64,000 nucleotides of DNA from Mesostigma viride (Eukaryota > Streptophyta > Mesostigmatophyceae > Mesostigmatales > Mesostigmataceae): assembly GCA_009746045.1 (NCBI GenBank), contig RPFO01000595.1, positions 960,010 through 1,024,009 of the forward strand. The letters are read 5' to 3'. Every line of letters begins with the position of its first letter. Within the stretch, counting starts at the first letter, position 1. The notes under the pieces were generated by a model. The model worked only from the letters and a program-made list of their open reading frames with translations, was not told the DNA's origin and did not search any database. Shown one piece after another: positions 53,983-63,682 of the stretch. A program made the translations under genes and the position numbers.

Positions 53983-55094
53983 TTAGGGGTAGGGCCGGAT
54001 CAGAGCAAAAAACTCTTTGGTCATTCTGTCTCCTACCTGGTGCCACCACAGATTTTCTGAGTCTAGTGCTAAGGTGTGCCGCTCGAAACGCAGTTTGTCT
54101 AGTTCGGTCTGGGCTCTTTGAAGTTTTGTTAGTTCCGGGTGATACAGGGTAGGCTTCGCTTGGAGTTTATTCACTATGCGTTGGTAGTACCGATAGTCCT
54201 GTCCTTTCTGGCGGCGGATATTTTGGGAATACAGTTGGGAAAATTCTAGAATGTTGGCTAGGCCCTCCTGCATCCAACTGCAGCAGTCGGTGTAGCTACC
54301 CTTACTGTCTCTCCACGACTGCCAGCGTGTCATGATCTCAAAGTAGTACTTATCGTCCGCCAGTAGGTGTTTGTTTAAGCGGGGAAAGCCGGGGCCCCGG
54401 GCGGAGTTGGTGTGATGGGCCAGAGTAACGATGAGTGGGTAGTGATCAGAAAAATTAACAGAACGGTCGACCGATGCGTAGCAAACCAGGTCCGCCCACG
54501 TGGGAGTGATGTAGATTTTATCAAGACGACGAGTAGTGCGTACATTTAAACGTGTGGCCAGCCAAGTGGGCCCGTGGTCTCGTGAGCGGATGACGTCCTG
54601 TAAGTTCAGCAGGTCCAGGATCTGTTTACTGAAGGCCGCTGTGCGTATAGGGGGGTGTTCATCCTGATCTATATTGAAATCGCCCATCAACACAATTTCG
54701 AACCCCTGTGAGATAAGGTCAGCGGCCATTTTGAAAAGGGAAGGGTAGAATGAGGCTTGATCCGTTGGCTCGGTTGGGGCATATACACTAATAATGTATC
54801 CCTTATTTCCTGCCCATGTAATAGTCGTCGCGTCCAACGGCCCTGCCATCTAGCCGCCGCTGTGTCGGTAGCTTCAGCCCAGTCCTGGCATGTCAGCGTG
54901 GGGTTGGGGGGTTTACGGTATTGAATGAGGGCAGTGCCCCCTTGTGTACCGCGTGCCCATGCCCATCGGTGAACTGTCCTGGGTGCAAGTGCTCTAGCGG
55001 CCCTAAGAGCTGTGCGTGTAGCAGCTTGTTGGATTTTATGTTCCTGCAGGCCTATCCAGATTTCATGAGAGGGGCCCACGTAACGCTCGAGCAA
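53983..55094 (-). pseudogene. LINE endonuclease domain
   Basis: The frame 55094-54687 (WIGLQEHKI) shifts to 54849-53983, which reads YIISVYAPTEPTDQASFY, IVLMGDFNID, RRLDKIYIT and SDHYPLIV, the APE-type endonuclease motifs including the GDFN and SDH active-site strands. It nicks target DNA for target-primed reverse transcription. Confidence 0.82.
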
Positions 55095-55679
55095 GTTGTG
55101 TAATGCATTTGCTAATTCTCGTGTGCGAGGTATTCGCTGTCCTTGCCCTGGTGTGTGTGACCCGTATGTGTTCAGCCCCCTGACATTCGATCACGATACC
55201 AGTGTTAGTTGACTCATGTCATTGCAGGGCTCCAGCGGACCAGGCCGGGTAGGTTCCGTGTAGGTCCCCATGGCGAGGTGAGGTTGGACCTGCGAAAGGT
55301 GCAAGACACGGCACAACAAGAACAGGGCGTGGGCGTGAGATAGTCGTGAAAAGAGAGTCCTACTGTGCAGTGTGCTATGAGCAGAACCAAAGCGATTGGA
55401 AAGGCTGCATTACACCCATGCACGTTTGGGTAATGGCAGCAGGTATTGAAAAAATTCGTTATGGGGGTATCTCGGTGATAGCGGATCACCAGGTGTGGCG
55501 ATAACTATTCCATAGTCATTGCGCCAGTGAAAGGGAAACCGAGGGTACAGGAGGTCGCGCTCCGAGGAGACTACTCGCCCACCCAGGTGGAGGGGCCCAG
55601 GCCAAGTCCATCCTGCCAATGGGTTTTCGAATCCGAGCCGTGGCTCACAGACCGAATGCCATAATGGGGTAGCCGTCAC

Positions 55680-56204
55680 AGTTATTCTAGGGCTTCAGGC
55701 CTAGACTATCAGTACACGTGGCGTTGTCCCCGTCTCCCAAGTGGGATACGGACATGGACGGTGCATGGTGTAGTACACTGGACATATCTCTACTAGGGTT
55801 TAGATCCGCACGTGCCATATTGGGCACGTGGGTGCTAGATATTAGCACTGAGATATGTAGGACACACGCACGTGGGTATTCACGTGGTAGGGTTTATGAG
55901 CTGTGATGCAGACCACAAGGTGGCTGCAGTGCTAGTCCTGTACGGAGGTCCTAGGGGAGGTCCAGGACCGTCCACGTAGTGCTGCTAGGCAGTCGTTGCC
56001 TGTGGGCATCGTATCAGTCCTAGCTGGAGTGGATCTAGCTGGACGGAGTCAGCACCTCATTGGTTAGCACTAGTGCAGGATAGCTAGGTTACCCTAACCT
56101 ACGTGCCCATGCAATCCAGCTTGGCAAGCTTGCATGGATTGATATTATGCCAGCCATTGCATAATCCAACACACGTTCGCTTTCATCGCACAAGTGCATT
56201 AACT
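55680..56204 (+). repeat. 5' LTR of element C
   Basis: 525 bp; counterpart 62900-63422. It contains several ACGTGG/CACGTG motifs at 55812-55885, possible bZIP-type regulatory sites. Confidence 0.95.
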
Positions 56205-56217
56205 TGCATTAATAAAA
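56205..56217 (+). promoter_or_regulatory. Primer-binding-site position of element C
   Basis: TGCATTAATAAAA directly follows the LTR; its 13-nt exact complement is at 62770-62782. It differs from element A's site at two positions, and both are compensated in the partner. Confidence 0.75.
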
Positions 56218-56249
56218 ACTCTCACGTTTTTGTACACTATCCTCATACA

Positions 56250-57419
56250 ATGTCGAACGTTTCCGATCACGATGACTCTTCTGAGTCGAGCCTTTCGCCG
56301 TCGTCCGAGGATTTGGACTACCGGGCGGCAGTGAGGGGCCGACAGGCGAGGGGTGACCACGCTGGCAGCGATGCCGGCAGTGGTCGCTCGTCCTCGGACG
56401 AGGATCCGAGGTACATTGATCAACTGTCGTTGAGACCGCCGGTCTACAATGTCTGGCGACCCAGTGCGCCCCCGGCAGACGGGCAGCCCACGGCACCAGA
56501 ATTGATAACTGGGCCGGGGAGGGTGGTGCCGATATTGGGGGACATCCCGTCGGATGGGTACGACGAGGATGAAGACCTCGTTGATCTCGAGCTTCCTGAA
56601 GACAAGGCGAAGCGAGAGGAGATGCTTCGCCGGGAGGCAGAGCGCCTTCGGCAGGAGGCTCAGTTGCGCAGGGAGCTGGAACAGCAGCTCGAGCTGGAGG
56701 CTCAGCGCGAGGCGCAGCTGCGTGCTGAGAACGCGCAGGACAGGATCGCCCGGGAGCTCGCGGAGAGGCAGCGGGAACGGGACCGGGTGGTTCGGGCAGG
56801 CTTGCGCGCGGGACCGGCAGGTGCGCGCGAGACGCCCCCTTATGTGCTTCGCAAAAAGAATGAGCTCTTCACCTTTGCCCACCGGCGCACCGCGCGCAAC
56901 TTCCGGCGCATGGCTGGGGATGTATTGCAGGAAACAGACTCCTCGGTAGAGATGCAGCCAGGGGAGCGGGGTGAGGAACTTGTTCTGATGGACCCGGCCA
57001 TGGTCGAGGCGGAGAGACTGGCCAAGATTGACTACGCTCGGCATTGTCAGCGCAAGGCCAAGCGGGCGATGGCCAGGTCCATGGCTGAGAATAGCCTGGC
57101 AAGGGAGCGTGCGGCCCGGGAGGCGCAGCATCGGGAACTGCGCCGACTTCGGGCGAAGGCACACGATGCCACAGAGAAGACCCGGCGTCATCAGGCGCGC
57201 TTGGATGCGGCCATGAAGCGGTCGGAGGCGGCACTGGCGGCGATGGTGGGCCCGGCTAGGAGGGAGCAGGAGGCCAGGCTGGCGCGGAAGAGCAGGCGGA
57301 ACGCACGCGCCCTGGACAGGCGCATGCGTAAGGAGGAGAGGGCACTCCGCCGGTATCAGGAGCTAGGCGGCCAGGACCTGGGCTCTGCAGGGCGAGTTTG
57401 GAGACGCCATCCGCTTTGA
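56250..57419 (+). CDS. Element C ORF0, coiled-coil leader protein
   Basis: ATG at 56250 is the first after the LTR (MSNVSDHDDSSESS). An acidic Ser/Asp-rich start of about 100 residues is followed by long Glu/Arg/Ala-rich heptad-like helices (AERLRQEAQLRRELEQQLEL and further blocks), clearly coiled coil. The stop is at 57417-57419. In the next frame an uninterrupted reading (EFGDAIRFERGLAPHEP) runs from about 57390 straight into gag, so ORF0 and gag may be one polyprotein joined by a frameshift, or by a missing base near 57385. No known domain. Absent from element A. Confidence 0.65.
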   Translation: MSNVSDHDDSSESSLSPSSEDLDYRAAVRGRQARGDHAGSDAGSGRSSSDEDPRYIDQLSLRPPVYNVWRPSAPPADGQPTAPELITGPGRVVPILGDIPSDGYDEDEDLVDLELPEDKAKREEMLRREAERLRQEAQLRRELEQQLELEAQREAQLRAENAQDRIARELAERQRERDRVVRAGLRAGPAGARETPPYVLRKKNELFTFAHRRTARNFRRMAGDVLQETDSSVEMQPGERGEELVLMDPAMVEAERLAKIDYARHCQRKAKRAMARSMAENSLARERAAREAQHRELRRLRAKAHDATEKTRRHQARLDAAMKRSEAALAAMVGPARREQEARLARKSRRNARALDRRMRKEERALRRYQELGGQDLGSAGRVWRRHPL

Positions 57420-57444
57420 GCGCGGTCTGGCACCCCATGAGCCG

Positions 57445-58620
57445 GTGCCCGAAGACGCGGTACTGGACTTCATGCGCTCACCGCAGCCAGCCCGAGCACG
57501 GAGAGGAGCAGCTTTGTTAAACGCGCGTGAGCGCGTGCGTGCTGGCGCAGACACACCCCACCCCCCACCCCCCACACCCACAGCCACTTTGCAGACCGAC
57601 ACGGACCTAGAGCTGGACCGAATCGCTGCACTACTCCACCAGGAGCTGGACGCAGCGGGGGCCAACCCGACCAAGCGAGTGCGGGCAGCAGAAGCAGTCG
57701 AGCAACTGCTGAGGGCCGCCAAGAGGGTTCGCCAAGGAAAGTGGCAGGAGGGGTGTGGACCATCGTCTACGCCCCAGCGGTCGCACCCAGAGGAGGATGG
57801 CGACGAGGGGAAGGACGGGGGAGCACCAGGGGGAGGGGCACCACCAAGCACCGGGGGTATGGCAGGCGGCACCAACGCTGGAGCGACAACCCAGCAGCAG
57901 CGGCAGCCCCAGCAACAGCAGCAGCATCAGCAGCAGCAGCGGCAGCACCAGCAACAGCAACCGCAGCCGCAGCAGCAGCAGCAGCAACCCCAACCACCAG
58001 CGGCAGTCGCTGTAGCACAGCGACCCAGGTTTGATGCATCACGTAGGGAGGATAGGATTACCTTCCCAGGTCTAGCTGAGGGGTTTGTGCAGGAGGATGC
58101 ACTTGAGTTCCTTTTCAAGATAGAACATTCCTGGTCCCATGATAACATCCGTGATTGGTTTCCTGCTCTTAGGGTGTCTAACACGATCCACCAATCTGCA
58201 CCTAGCATAAAACAAATGGTACAGATGTATGAGAGGAGCCAGCACACCTGGGGCAGAGGAGGTGCAAATCTTCACAGAATTCATAGCAGACCTAAAAGGG
58301 CTGTTGACCAAGGGGGAACACCTGCAGGCTCTCAAGGGGTTCAACTGGTTGGCCTCGTACAAAGTCAACAAGTCTGACTACGTACGTGACAACAAACAGT
58401 ATGTCCTGTACATAGACAGGGACGAGGAGTTGAAGAAACTCAACTCTAAGTACCTATCCATCAGTGGCTCACCAAAGCTGAGCTGGACAAGAACACCAAT
58501 GCAGTTCTGCTGGCTGGCCTTAAAGACAAGTGGGATGATTTTAGGGGGGCCATGTTGTTCATTCAGCAGAGCCTAGAACCCTTCTCCACTGTCAAGGAAC
58601 CCAAGGTCAACAAGGTCCAA
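57445..58620 (+). pseudogene. gag: Element C gag, frameshifted
   Basis: The first frame (to 58377) has a basic helix, a Gly/Pro linker and a poly-Gln segment (57895-57990, CAG-rich), then the capsid-like start (ITFPGLAEGFVQEDALEFL). It shifts near 58235 into 58229-58576 (EVQIFTEFIADLKGLL, LQALKGFNWLASYKV). A further shift leads to the zinc knuckles. No ATG is needed at 57445 if gag is fused to ORF0. Confidence 0.65.
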
Positions 58621-58838
58621 GGGGGGGGGTCAGGACGGTGCAGGTCCTAGCAGGAAGAAGCTCATCAAGGAGGTGGTAGCTCAGGTCAAGGCGGTGTTCA
58701 AGGGTCCCCAGCAGGTAAGAAGGCAGGGGGGTCATCCAAGCAGCAGGGAAATCAGACAAGGGGGGAAAGGGGAACCCAGGCAGTAAGGCAGGGCCCTCCC
58801 AGGGGCCTAGTCAGAAAGGTAAGCCTCATGACTCCACC

Positions 58839-59042
58839 CTGTACTGCACCAGGTGCTCATGCAAGGGGCATGAAAGGGATGATTGCTGGAAGGGCAAACC
58901 CGAACTTGGATCTGATGTGGATGTGTGCCCAGGTTGCTGGGAGCCCCGCCACCCGTTACCTGCAGGGGGACGCTGCAACAAGCCCAGGAAGGGAGCCTCA
59001 ACGGGGCGCCCCCAAACAAGCCAGCACTCAGGACGACTGTAA
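58839..59042 (+). pseudogene. gag: Element C gag zinc knuckles
   Basis: This frame is distinct from the overlapping pol frame and reads CTRCSCKGHERDDC (CX2CX4HX4C) and then CPGCWEPRHPLPAGGRC. The pair corresponds to the two knuckles of element A. The overlap implies a gag-pol frameshift or a lost base. Confidence 0.7.
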
Positions 59043-60405
59043 GTCTCCTGTACCCTGGTTTCTCAATGGCCGTGTACCTTCTATTTGCTCTGTGTTGCCT
59101 GACAGTGAGGAAGTGGACTGGGACCTGGCTTATGACATGACGTTAGCACAGGTGGCCCAAGATCCCACTATAGCCTCCTTAGACGCAGCAGCAGATAAGG
59201 TTATATCCTATGCCAGGTTAGCCCAACAGCTACACAAGGCAATGGGGCATGAGGCAGTGGCAGAAAGGCTGGCCAACAAAATTGATGGCCGTGACCTGGA
59301 ACAGATGTGCAGGCATGTCAGGAAGCACTGTGAAGCGTGCCAACTGCATGCACCTAAACCCAAGAGATGGCATGTGGCCACCCCACCACTGGCTAGAGGA
59401 AAGCTAGTAGGGGATGTGATACACGTGGTGAAGGACACGGTGTATTACTTGGTCCTAAAAGATGCCTGGTCTAGGTTTGTGGTGATAGAACCCTTGCCAG
59501 GCATGGCCAATGAACAACTGCACAGAGCCCTGCTGATTGCACTAGCACGGTATCATCCTCAGGAAAAATTAATGCTGGATCAGCAGTTCACGTGGATACA
59601 AGATTATCCTGATCTGCCCAAGATAGACATTGCTGGGGCTCAAGATCATGAACGCCAGGGGATGATTGAACGTACCATGCGTGCTATCAGGGACCTCATA
59701 AAGAAAAATGAGTCCAGGACAGCAGAGTCTGGGAGCTATGCTGATAGGACAGCGTGGGCAGCTGAGGTGTGCAGAACTCTGAACACCAAGCCCCTCATGT
59801 CTTCTCCTTTTGGTGAAATCACATCAATTGGCCTGCAATCAGGTAGCTACTCTCAGGAGGTACTAGACCACTACAACACGCAAAGGCAACACTTGGCCAA
59901 GTTGCTGGCAAAAAAGGATAAAAGTAATGCCAGGCCTGTGTTTGAAGTGGGGGATCAGGTACTCTACTATAGGGAGGGGGAAGGGAACAAAGCCCACTCT
60001 GGTAGATGGCATGGTCCAGCTGAAATCATCAGGTTGTCAGAAACAGGTGACACGGTGACTATTCAGCATCACAGAGAGCGAATGGTTGGCAAGCATAGAC
60101 TGAAGCTTTATTACCCTCCTTTGGCAGACGTGTCAGGGGTAGAATTCTTGGACATGGATTCAGAGCCTCAGTCTGGTGGGTTGGTCTCACCCAGTGAACT
60201 GGCCAGGGACATAGCTGATGCAAGCAACACAACCATAGACGCTCCTGTGTTCCTCAGTGGTGCAGCCCCACCACAGCCCACTGGTCCACTGGGCAGGAGG
60301 AACGTGCACTGGATGAGCAGCAGGTCGCTCCTCCCTCATCTCAGGAACAGCCACACGAAGCAGCAGATCCTGTTGTCCCCAGGAATAAATTTGCTGAGGC
60401 TCTAA
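59043..60405 (+). CDS. pol: Element C integrase
   Basis: The frame opens at 58828; integrase homology starts near 59210. HKAMGH ... CEAC forms the HHCC zinc site; catalytic residues are Asp in KLVGDVIH, Asp in LMLDQQF and Glu in GMIERTM. FEVGDQVLYY and WHGPAEI form a GPY-like C-terminal barrel. All DDE residues are present, unlike element A. The second motif, LDQQFT, is far from the usual copia TDNGGEF. After about 60290 a one-base shift is needed to continue into the protease. Confidence 0.85.
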
Positions 60406-61874
60406 AAGCTCTACATAGAGCACACACTGCCAAGGCACAAATGGCAGCAGGTGCAGCACAAGTCAATGCTGTGGGTGAATCTAACCAGGATCCCAGTATT
60501 CTGGCAGTAGACACACAGGCACAGGTGAGCATCATCAGTGCACAAGCTGTATCTGGCCTAAGTCTGCAACGCTCGCCCTGGGCTAGAGTGTCAGATTTTT
60601 CAGGCAAAACAAAAATGGCAGTCAAAGGCCAAGTGCTAATTCCCATTCTGGGTGTGCCCACTCCCTTCCAGGTAGTAGAGGGCTACAAGGGGAATGCACT
60701 GCTGGGGGAACCATTTGTCTCATACCCTGGAGTAGTCATCTCAGCTGGGAGGTTGAGTGTGACTGGGGTGGGGCAGGTCACCCTGGACCATTTCAAAATT
60801 CCTTTAACACAGATCAGTGATGGCCTGGAAGCAGCCATCAATGCTGTCAACATAAAATACCTCCCAGGTCAGGAACCCTGTGTTGATTCCCTCATTCATT
60901 CTCAGAAGCTACACCCCTCTGCGTTTGGGCTTGGTAGATGGGACATTGCGTCCATGTCTCCCTTGTCCTATGATGATGTGGTCAAAGACTGTCAAACGCA
61001 GATTGGTTTTCTGAAATGGATGGAAGCCTTTAACAGGGCTAGAGAGGAATGGGTTTGTCCTGATCCACGTAGCAAGTCCCAGGTACCACCTGTAACACCG
61101 ATTGAGGCACTGCCACAAGGGGCCAGAAAGCTCAGACTGAAGTTTGTCTGCAAGCATAAACCCCAGGCAGATGGGACACCTCCCATTTTTCATGCCAGAC
61201 CTTGTGTCACGGAGTTCAGGGGCTCCACTGAGCTAACAGAGGCTGAACTGTATACCCCTGGTATTCAGCAGACGTCTCTTAAGGTCCTGTTGGCTACTTT
61301 CCTTCACCATCTGAATGCTGGTAAGGACTACGTGTGTAAAGCCACTGACATTAAACGAGCCAACCCTGACATAGCCCAAAAGGTGTGGAGGGTTCAAGTC
61401 TATGTGGTCAACACTCCCAAAGTCTGGTCTGGGGACATCAAGGAACCACACCTAAGGCCTAACTTGGGGGTAGAAGGGCTTCAGTCAGCACCTAAAATTT
61501 TTAGGCTGTCTGCCCAAGAGGTCTTCCTGAAGCTGGGGGCCCAGTATGATGATATTGACCCTTGTTTATTCACCATCCCTCATCCTGCTGGTATGATGAT
61601 GTTTGTGTGGCATGGGGATGATCAGCTCATTACTGGTCCCAGGGCAGCTGTGGAGGATTTCATTGCTCAAGTGTCTGCTAGCTTTGAATTAGGCAAGCAG
61701 CTGGAGCTGGGGAAAGATCCTGTCAAGTTCTGTGGCATCATTCTGAACCTGTTTAAGGAGCAGAAGGAGTGGGTGTGTTCTCTCAAAGCATCCCCTGAGT
61801 ATGTCATGTCTTGCAAAGATGTTCTCCCTCTGACATCACTCCTGATCTCTGTCCCACTATTAGGGGTAAGCTAG
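60306..61874 (+). CDS. pol: Element C protease-like domain and reverse transcriptase
   Basis: The frame is open from about 60300 (AEALKALHRAHTAKAQ). Protease-like: ILAVDTQAQVSII (DTQA at 60510-60521), VLIPILGVPTPF and NALLGEPFV. RT: LKFVCKHKP, ARPCVTEF, LYTPGIQQ, VEGLQSAPKIFR, DPCLF and HGDD (61611-61622). Around the first RT Asp it reads TDIKRANPDIAQ, lacking the FLxG that A and B have after DFxRA: an in-frame deletion of a few residues. The frame ends at 61874; RNase H starts in another frame at 61811. Confidence 0.82.
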   Translation, partial: ALDEQQVAPPSSQEQPHEAADPVVPRNKFAEALKALHRAHTAKAQMAAGAAQVNAVGESNQDPSILAVDTQAQVSIISAQAVSGLSLQRSPWARVSDFSGKTKMAVKGQVLIPILGVPTPFQVVEGYKGNALLGEPFVSYPGVVISAGRLSVTGVGQVTLDHFKIPLTQISDGLEAAINAVNIKYLPGQEPCVDSLIHSQKLHPSAFGLGRWDIASMSPLSYDDVVKDCQTQIGFLKWMEAFNRAREEWVCPDPRSKSQVPPVTPIEALPQGARKLRLKFVCKHKPQADGTPPIFHARPCVTEFRGSTELTEAELYTPGIQQTSLKVLLATFLHHLNAGKDYVCKATDIKRANPDIAQKVWRVQVYVVNTPKVWSGDIKEPHLRPNLGVEGLQSAPKIFRLSAQEVFLKLGAQYDDIDPCLFTIPHPAGMMMFVWHGDDQLITGPRAAVEDFIAQVSASFELGKQLELGKDPVKFCGIILNLFKEQKEWVCSLKASPEYVMSCKDVLPLTSLLISVPLLGVS

Positions 61875-62524
61875 GTTGGCTGTGTGCCACTTGTGCTCCT
61901 CATCTGGCAGTGGTCAGCAGAGTGGATGATGATGTCCTCATGGAGGTAGGGTCTAGGGCTATTAAACAGGTGTTGCATGATGGCCCTCCCCTTATTCTTC
62001 ATGCCTTGGATCTGTTCCAACCCATCCACATCACATGCATGATGGACAGTTCCATGGAGTCACGGGTAGTCACTAAGGTACAAGCCAGAGAGGCAGGCCT
62101 ATTTATGTTGTCTAACCCCACTGGCAAGCAATCTTTGGTTTCCTGGTTCAGCAGACTCCACAAGCGCAAGGCAGTCAGCAGCAATGTAGCAGAATGCCGT
62201 GCTGTGGTCTCATCTGTGTTGCATGCCAGGTACTTGAACCATCTGCTGGTGTGGTTGCAGCATCAGGCTGGTAGTTATGCTGGTGTCAAATCCCATCTGC
62301 TGACTGACAGTCAATCCCTTCTCTCTTTCCTGGACAACCCCTTGGCTGTGCACACTGATTTGGACTGGATTGTCCTCAAGCAGGAGTGTACCTATCTGGA
62401 GTCCAAGACTCACATCCGAGACCCTGACAATGCAGCTGATGCACTCACAAAAGTGCCACAGGCTGCAGGGCCTCAGTATAGAGTCCTATACACGCTGATG
62501 AACCCGTATAACGGCAGAGGGTGA
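61811..62524 (+). CDS. pol: Element C RNase H
   Basis: The order KLGWLCATCAPHLAV, CMMDSSMESRVV, SSNVAECRAV, LLTDSQSLLSF and DPDNAADALTK matches copia RNase H with its Asp, Glu and Asp residues. It is joined to RT by a shift near 61825. TGA at 62522-62524. Confidence 0.85.
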   Translation: MQRCSPSDITPDLCPTIRGKLGWLCATCAPHLAVVSRVDDDVLMEVGSRAIKQVLHDGPPLILHALDLFQPIHITCMMDSSMESRVVTKVQAREAGLFMLSNPTGKQSLVSWFSRLHKRKAVSSNVAECRAVVSSVLHARYLNHLLVWLQHQAGSYAGVKSHLLTDSQSLLSFLDNPLAVHTDLDWIVLKQECTYLESKTHIRDPDNAADALTKVPQAAGPQYRVLYTLMNPYNGRG

Positions 62525-62899
62525 AGTGCCTCAGCCTAGGGCTGTTAGCACCAGATAGGAGGGTGGTCATGGGGTGGCAGGGACTGAAGTGTCCAACCCG
62601 TAAGACTCTCTTTGCGTCATTAAAGATTGAGGTCAGAAGGGTCCTCCTTTATTGATGGCTTGTTCTTTGTCAATAAAACGTGTGGTCATATTTTTCTGAC
62701 AATGGTTTTCCCAACACAGGCATCCAACCAGTGGGGATGTTATATCCAACACGGAGGAGCTATGGGCGCTTTTATTAATGCATCTCTTTCAGTGTCCTGG
62801 TTGTCCCTGTGGGGAACCTTGTTTCTCAGTAATGGTTGGCATATGAGTGGGTTGTGGGAAGAGTCTTCCCCTCACTCCCCAAAGAAAAGTAATAATGGG
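62525..62899 (+). other. 3' region of element C before the 3' LTR
   Basis: No coding signal is recognised apart from an open frame that runs into the LTR. It carries the hairpin at 62704-62818 and the polypurine tract near 62881-62899. Confidence 0.6.
62704..62818 (+). ncRNA. 3' hairpin of element C with loop complementary to the 5' priming site
   Basis: The outer stem pairs GGTTTTCCCAACACAGG with CCTGTGGGGAACC; an inner, weaker stem pairs ACACGGAGGAG (62749-62759) with CTCTTTCAGTGT (62784-62795). The loop contains GGGCGC followed by TTTTATTAATGCA (62770-62782), the exact complement of 56205-56217. Confidence 0.6.
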
Positions 62900-63422
62900 A
62901 GTTATTCTAGGGCTTCAGGCCTAGACTATCAGTACACGTGGCGTTGTCCCCGTCTCCCAAGTGGGATACGGACATGGACGGTGCATGGTGTAGTACACTG
63001 GACATATCTCTACTAGGGTTTAGATCCGCACGTGCCATATTGGGCACGTGGGTGCTAGATATTAGCACTGAGATATGTAGGACACACGCACGTGGGTATT
63101 CACGTGGTAGGGTTTATGAGCTGTGATGCAGACCACAAGGTGGCTGCAGTGCTAGTCCTGTACGGAGGTCCTAGGGGAGGTCCAGGACCGTCCACGTAGT
63201 GCTGCTAGGCAGTCGTTGCCTGTGGGCATCGTATCAGTCCTAGCTGGAGTGATCTAGCTGGACGGAGCAGCACCTCATTGGTTAGCACTAGTGCAGGATA
63301 GCTAGGTTACCCTAACCTACGTGCCCATGCAATCCAGCTTGGCAAGCTTGCATGGATTGATATTATGCCAGCCATTGCATAATCCAACACACGTTCGCTT
63401 TCATCGCACAAGTGCATTAACT
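62900..63422 (+). repeat. 3' LTR of element C
   Basis: Counterpart of 55680-56204; followed by target duplication GTCAC. Confidence 0.95.
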
Positions 63423-63427
63423 GTCAC

Positions 63428-63682
63428 TAGAAACAGTGAGGCGAAGGGCGGACTTACGATTTTCGTAATTAAGGCCTGCTCCTTACACCCACACGTTTCA
63501 AGTGACGGCTAGCTTTTCCGCCCCTCAAGAGAGGTGTCTCGACGTACCTTTTCGTGCTGAATCCGAATCTGCCCTTTGTTTCGCGTTTAGATTACTACTT
63601 AAGGTGCTATCCCGTCCGCCGTCAGGGCCACCATAGCCAGGCGCGAACTTTGTGCTGGTCAGGGTTTCGCGAGGGTCGCCAT
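63428..63682. other. Non-coding flank of element C
   Basis: Nothing is recognised. It should continue the sequence left of 55675, interrupted by element C. Confidence 0.4.

Larger units (their letters stand above)
50890..55679 (-). mobile_element. Decayed L1-type LINE
   Basis: Minus-strand order: apurinic endonuclease, reverse transcriptase, C-terminal zf-RVT zinc finger. At least four frameshifts and in-frame stops separate the ORFs. The 5' part (55679-55103) holds short frames without recognised domains and is cut by element C. The 3' end is placed approximately at the border with the MITE-like sequence. Confidence 0.8.
55680..63422 (+). mobile_element. Copia-like LTR retrotransposon C, complete and recent
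   Basis: LTRs 55680-56204 and 62900-63422 differ, as far as I can see, only by two single-base indels near 56030 and 56048. Ends are AGTTATT...TTAACT. Target duplication GTCAC occurs at 55675-55679 and 63423-63427. Coding order on the plus strand: ORF0, gag with two zinc knuckles, integrase, protease, RT, RNase H, then a hairpin-bearing 3' region and a purine-rich tract (AAAGAAAAGTAATAATGGG) before the 3' LTR. Total 7.74 kb. Several one-base frame breaks occur despite the young LTRs. Confidence 0.95.

Noticed and set aside
63428-63680. Ribosomal RNA fragment
   Set aside because: Some local words resemble rRNA, but no conserved rRNA helix or long universal segment could be identified.
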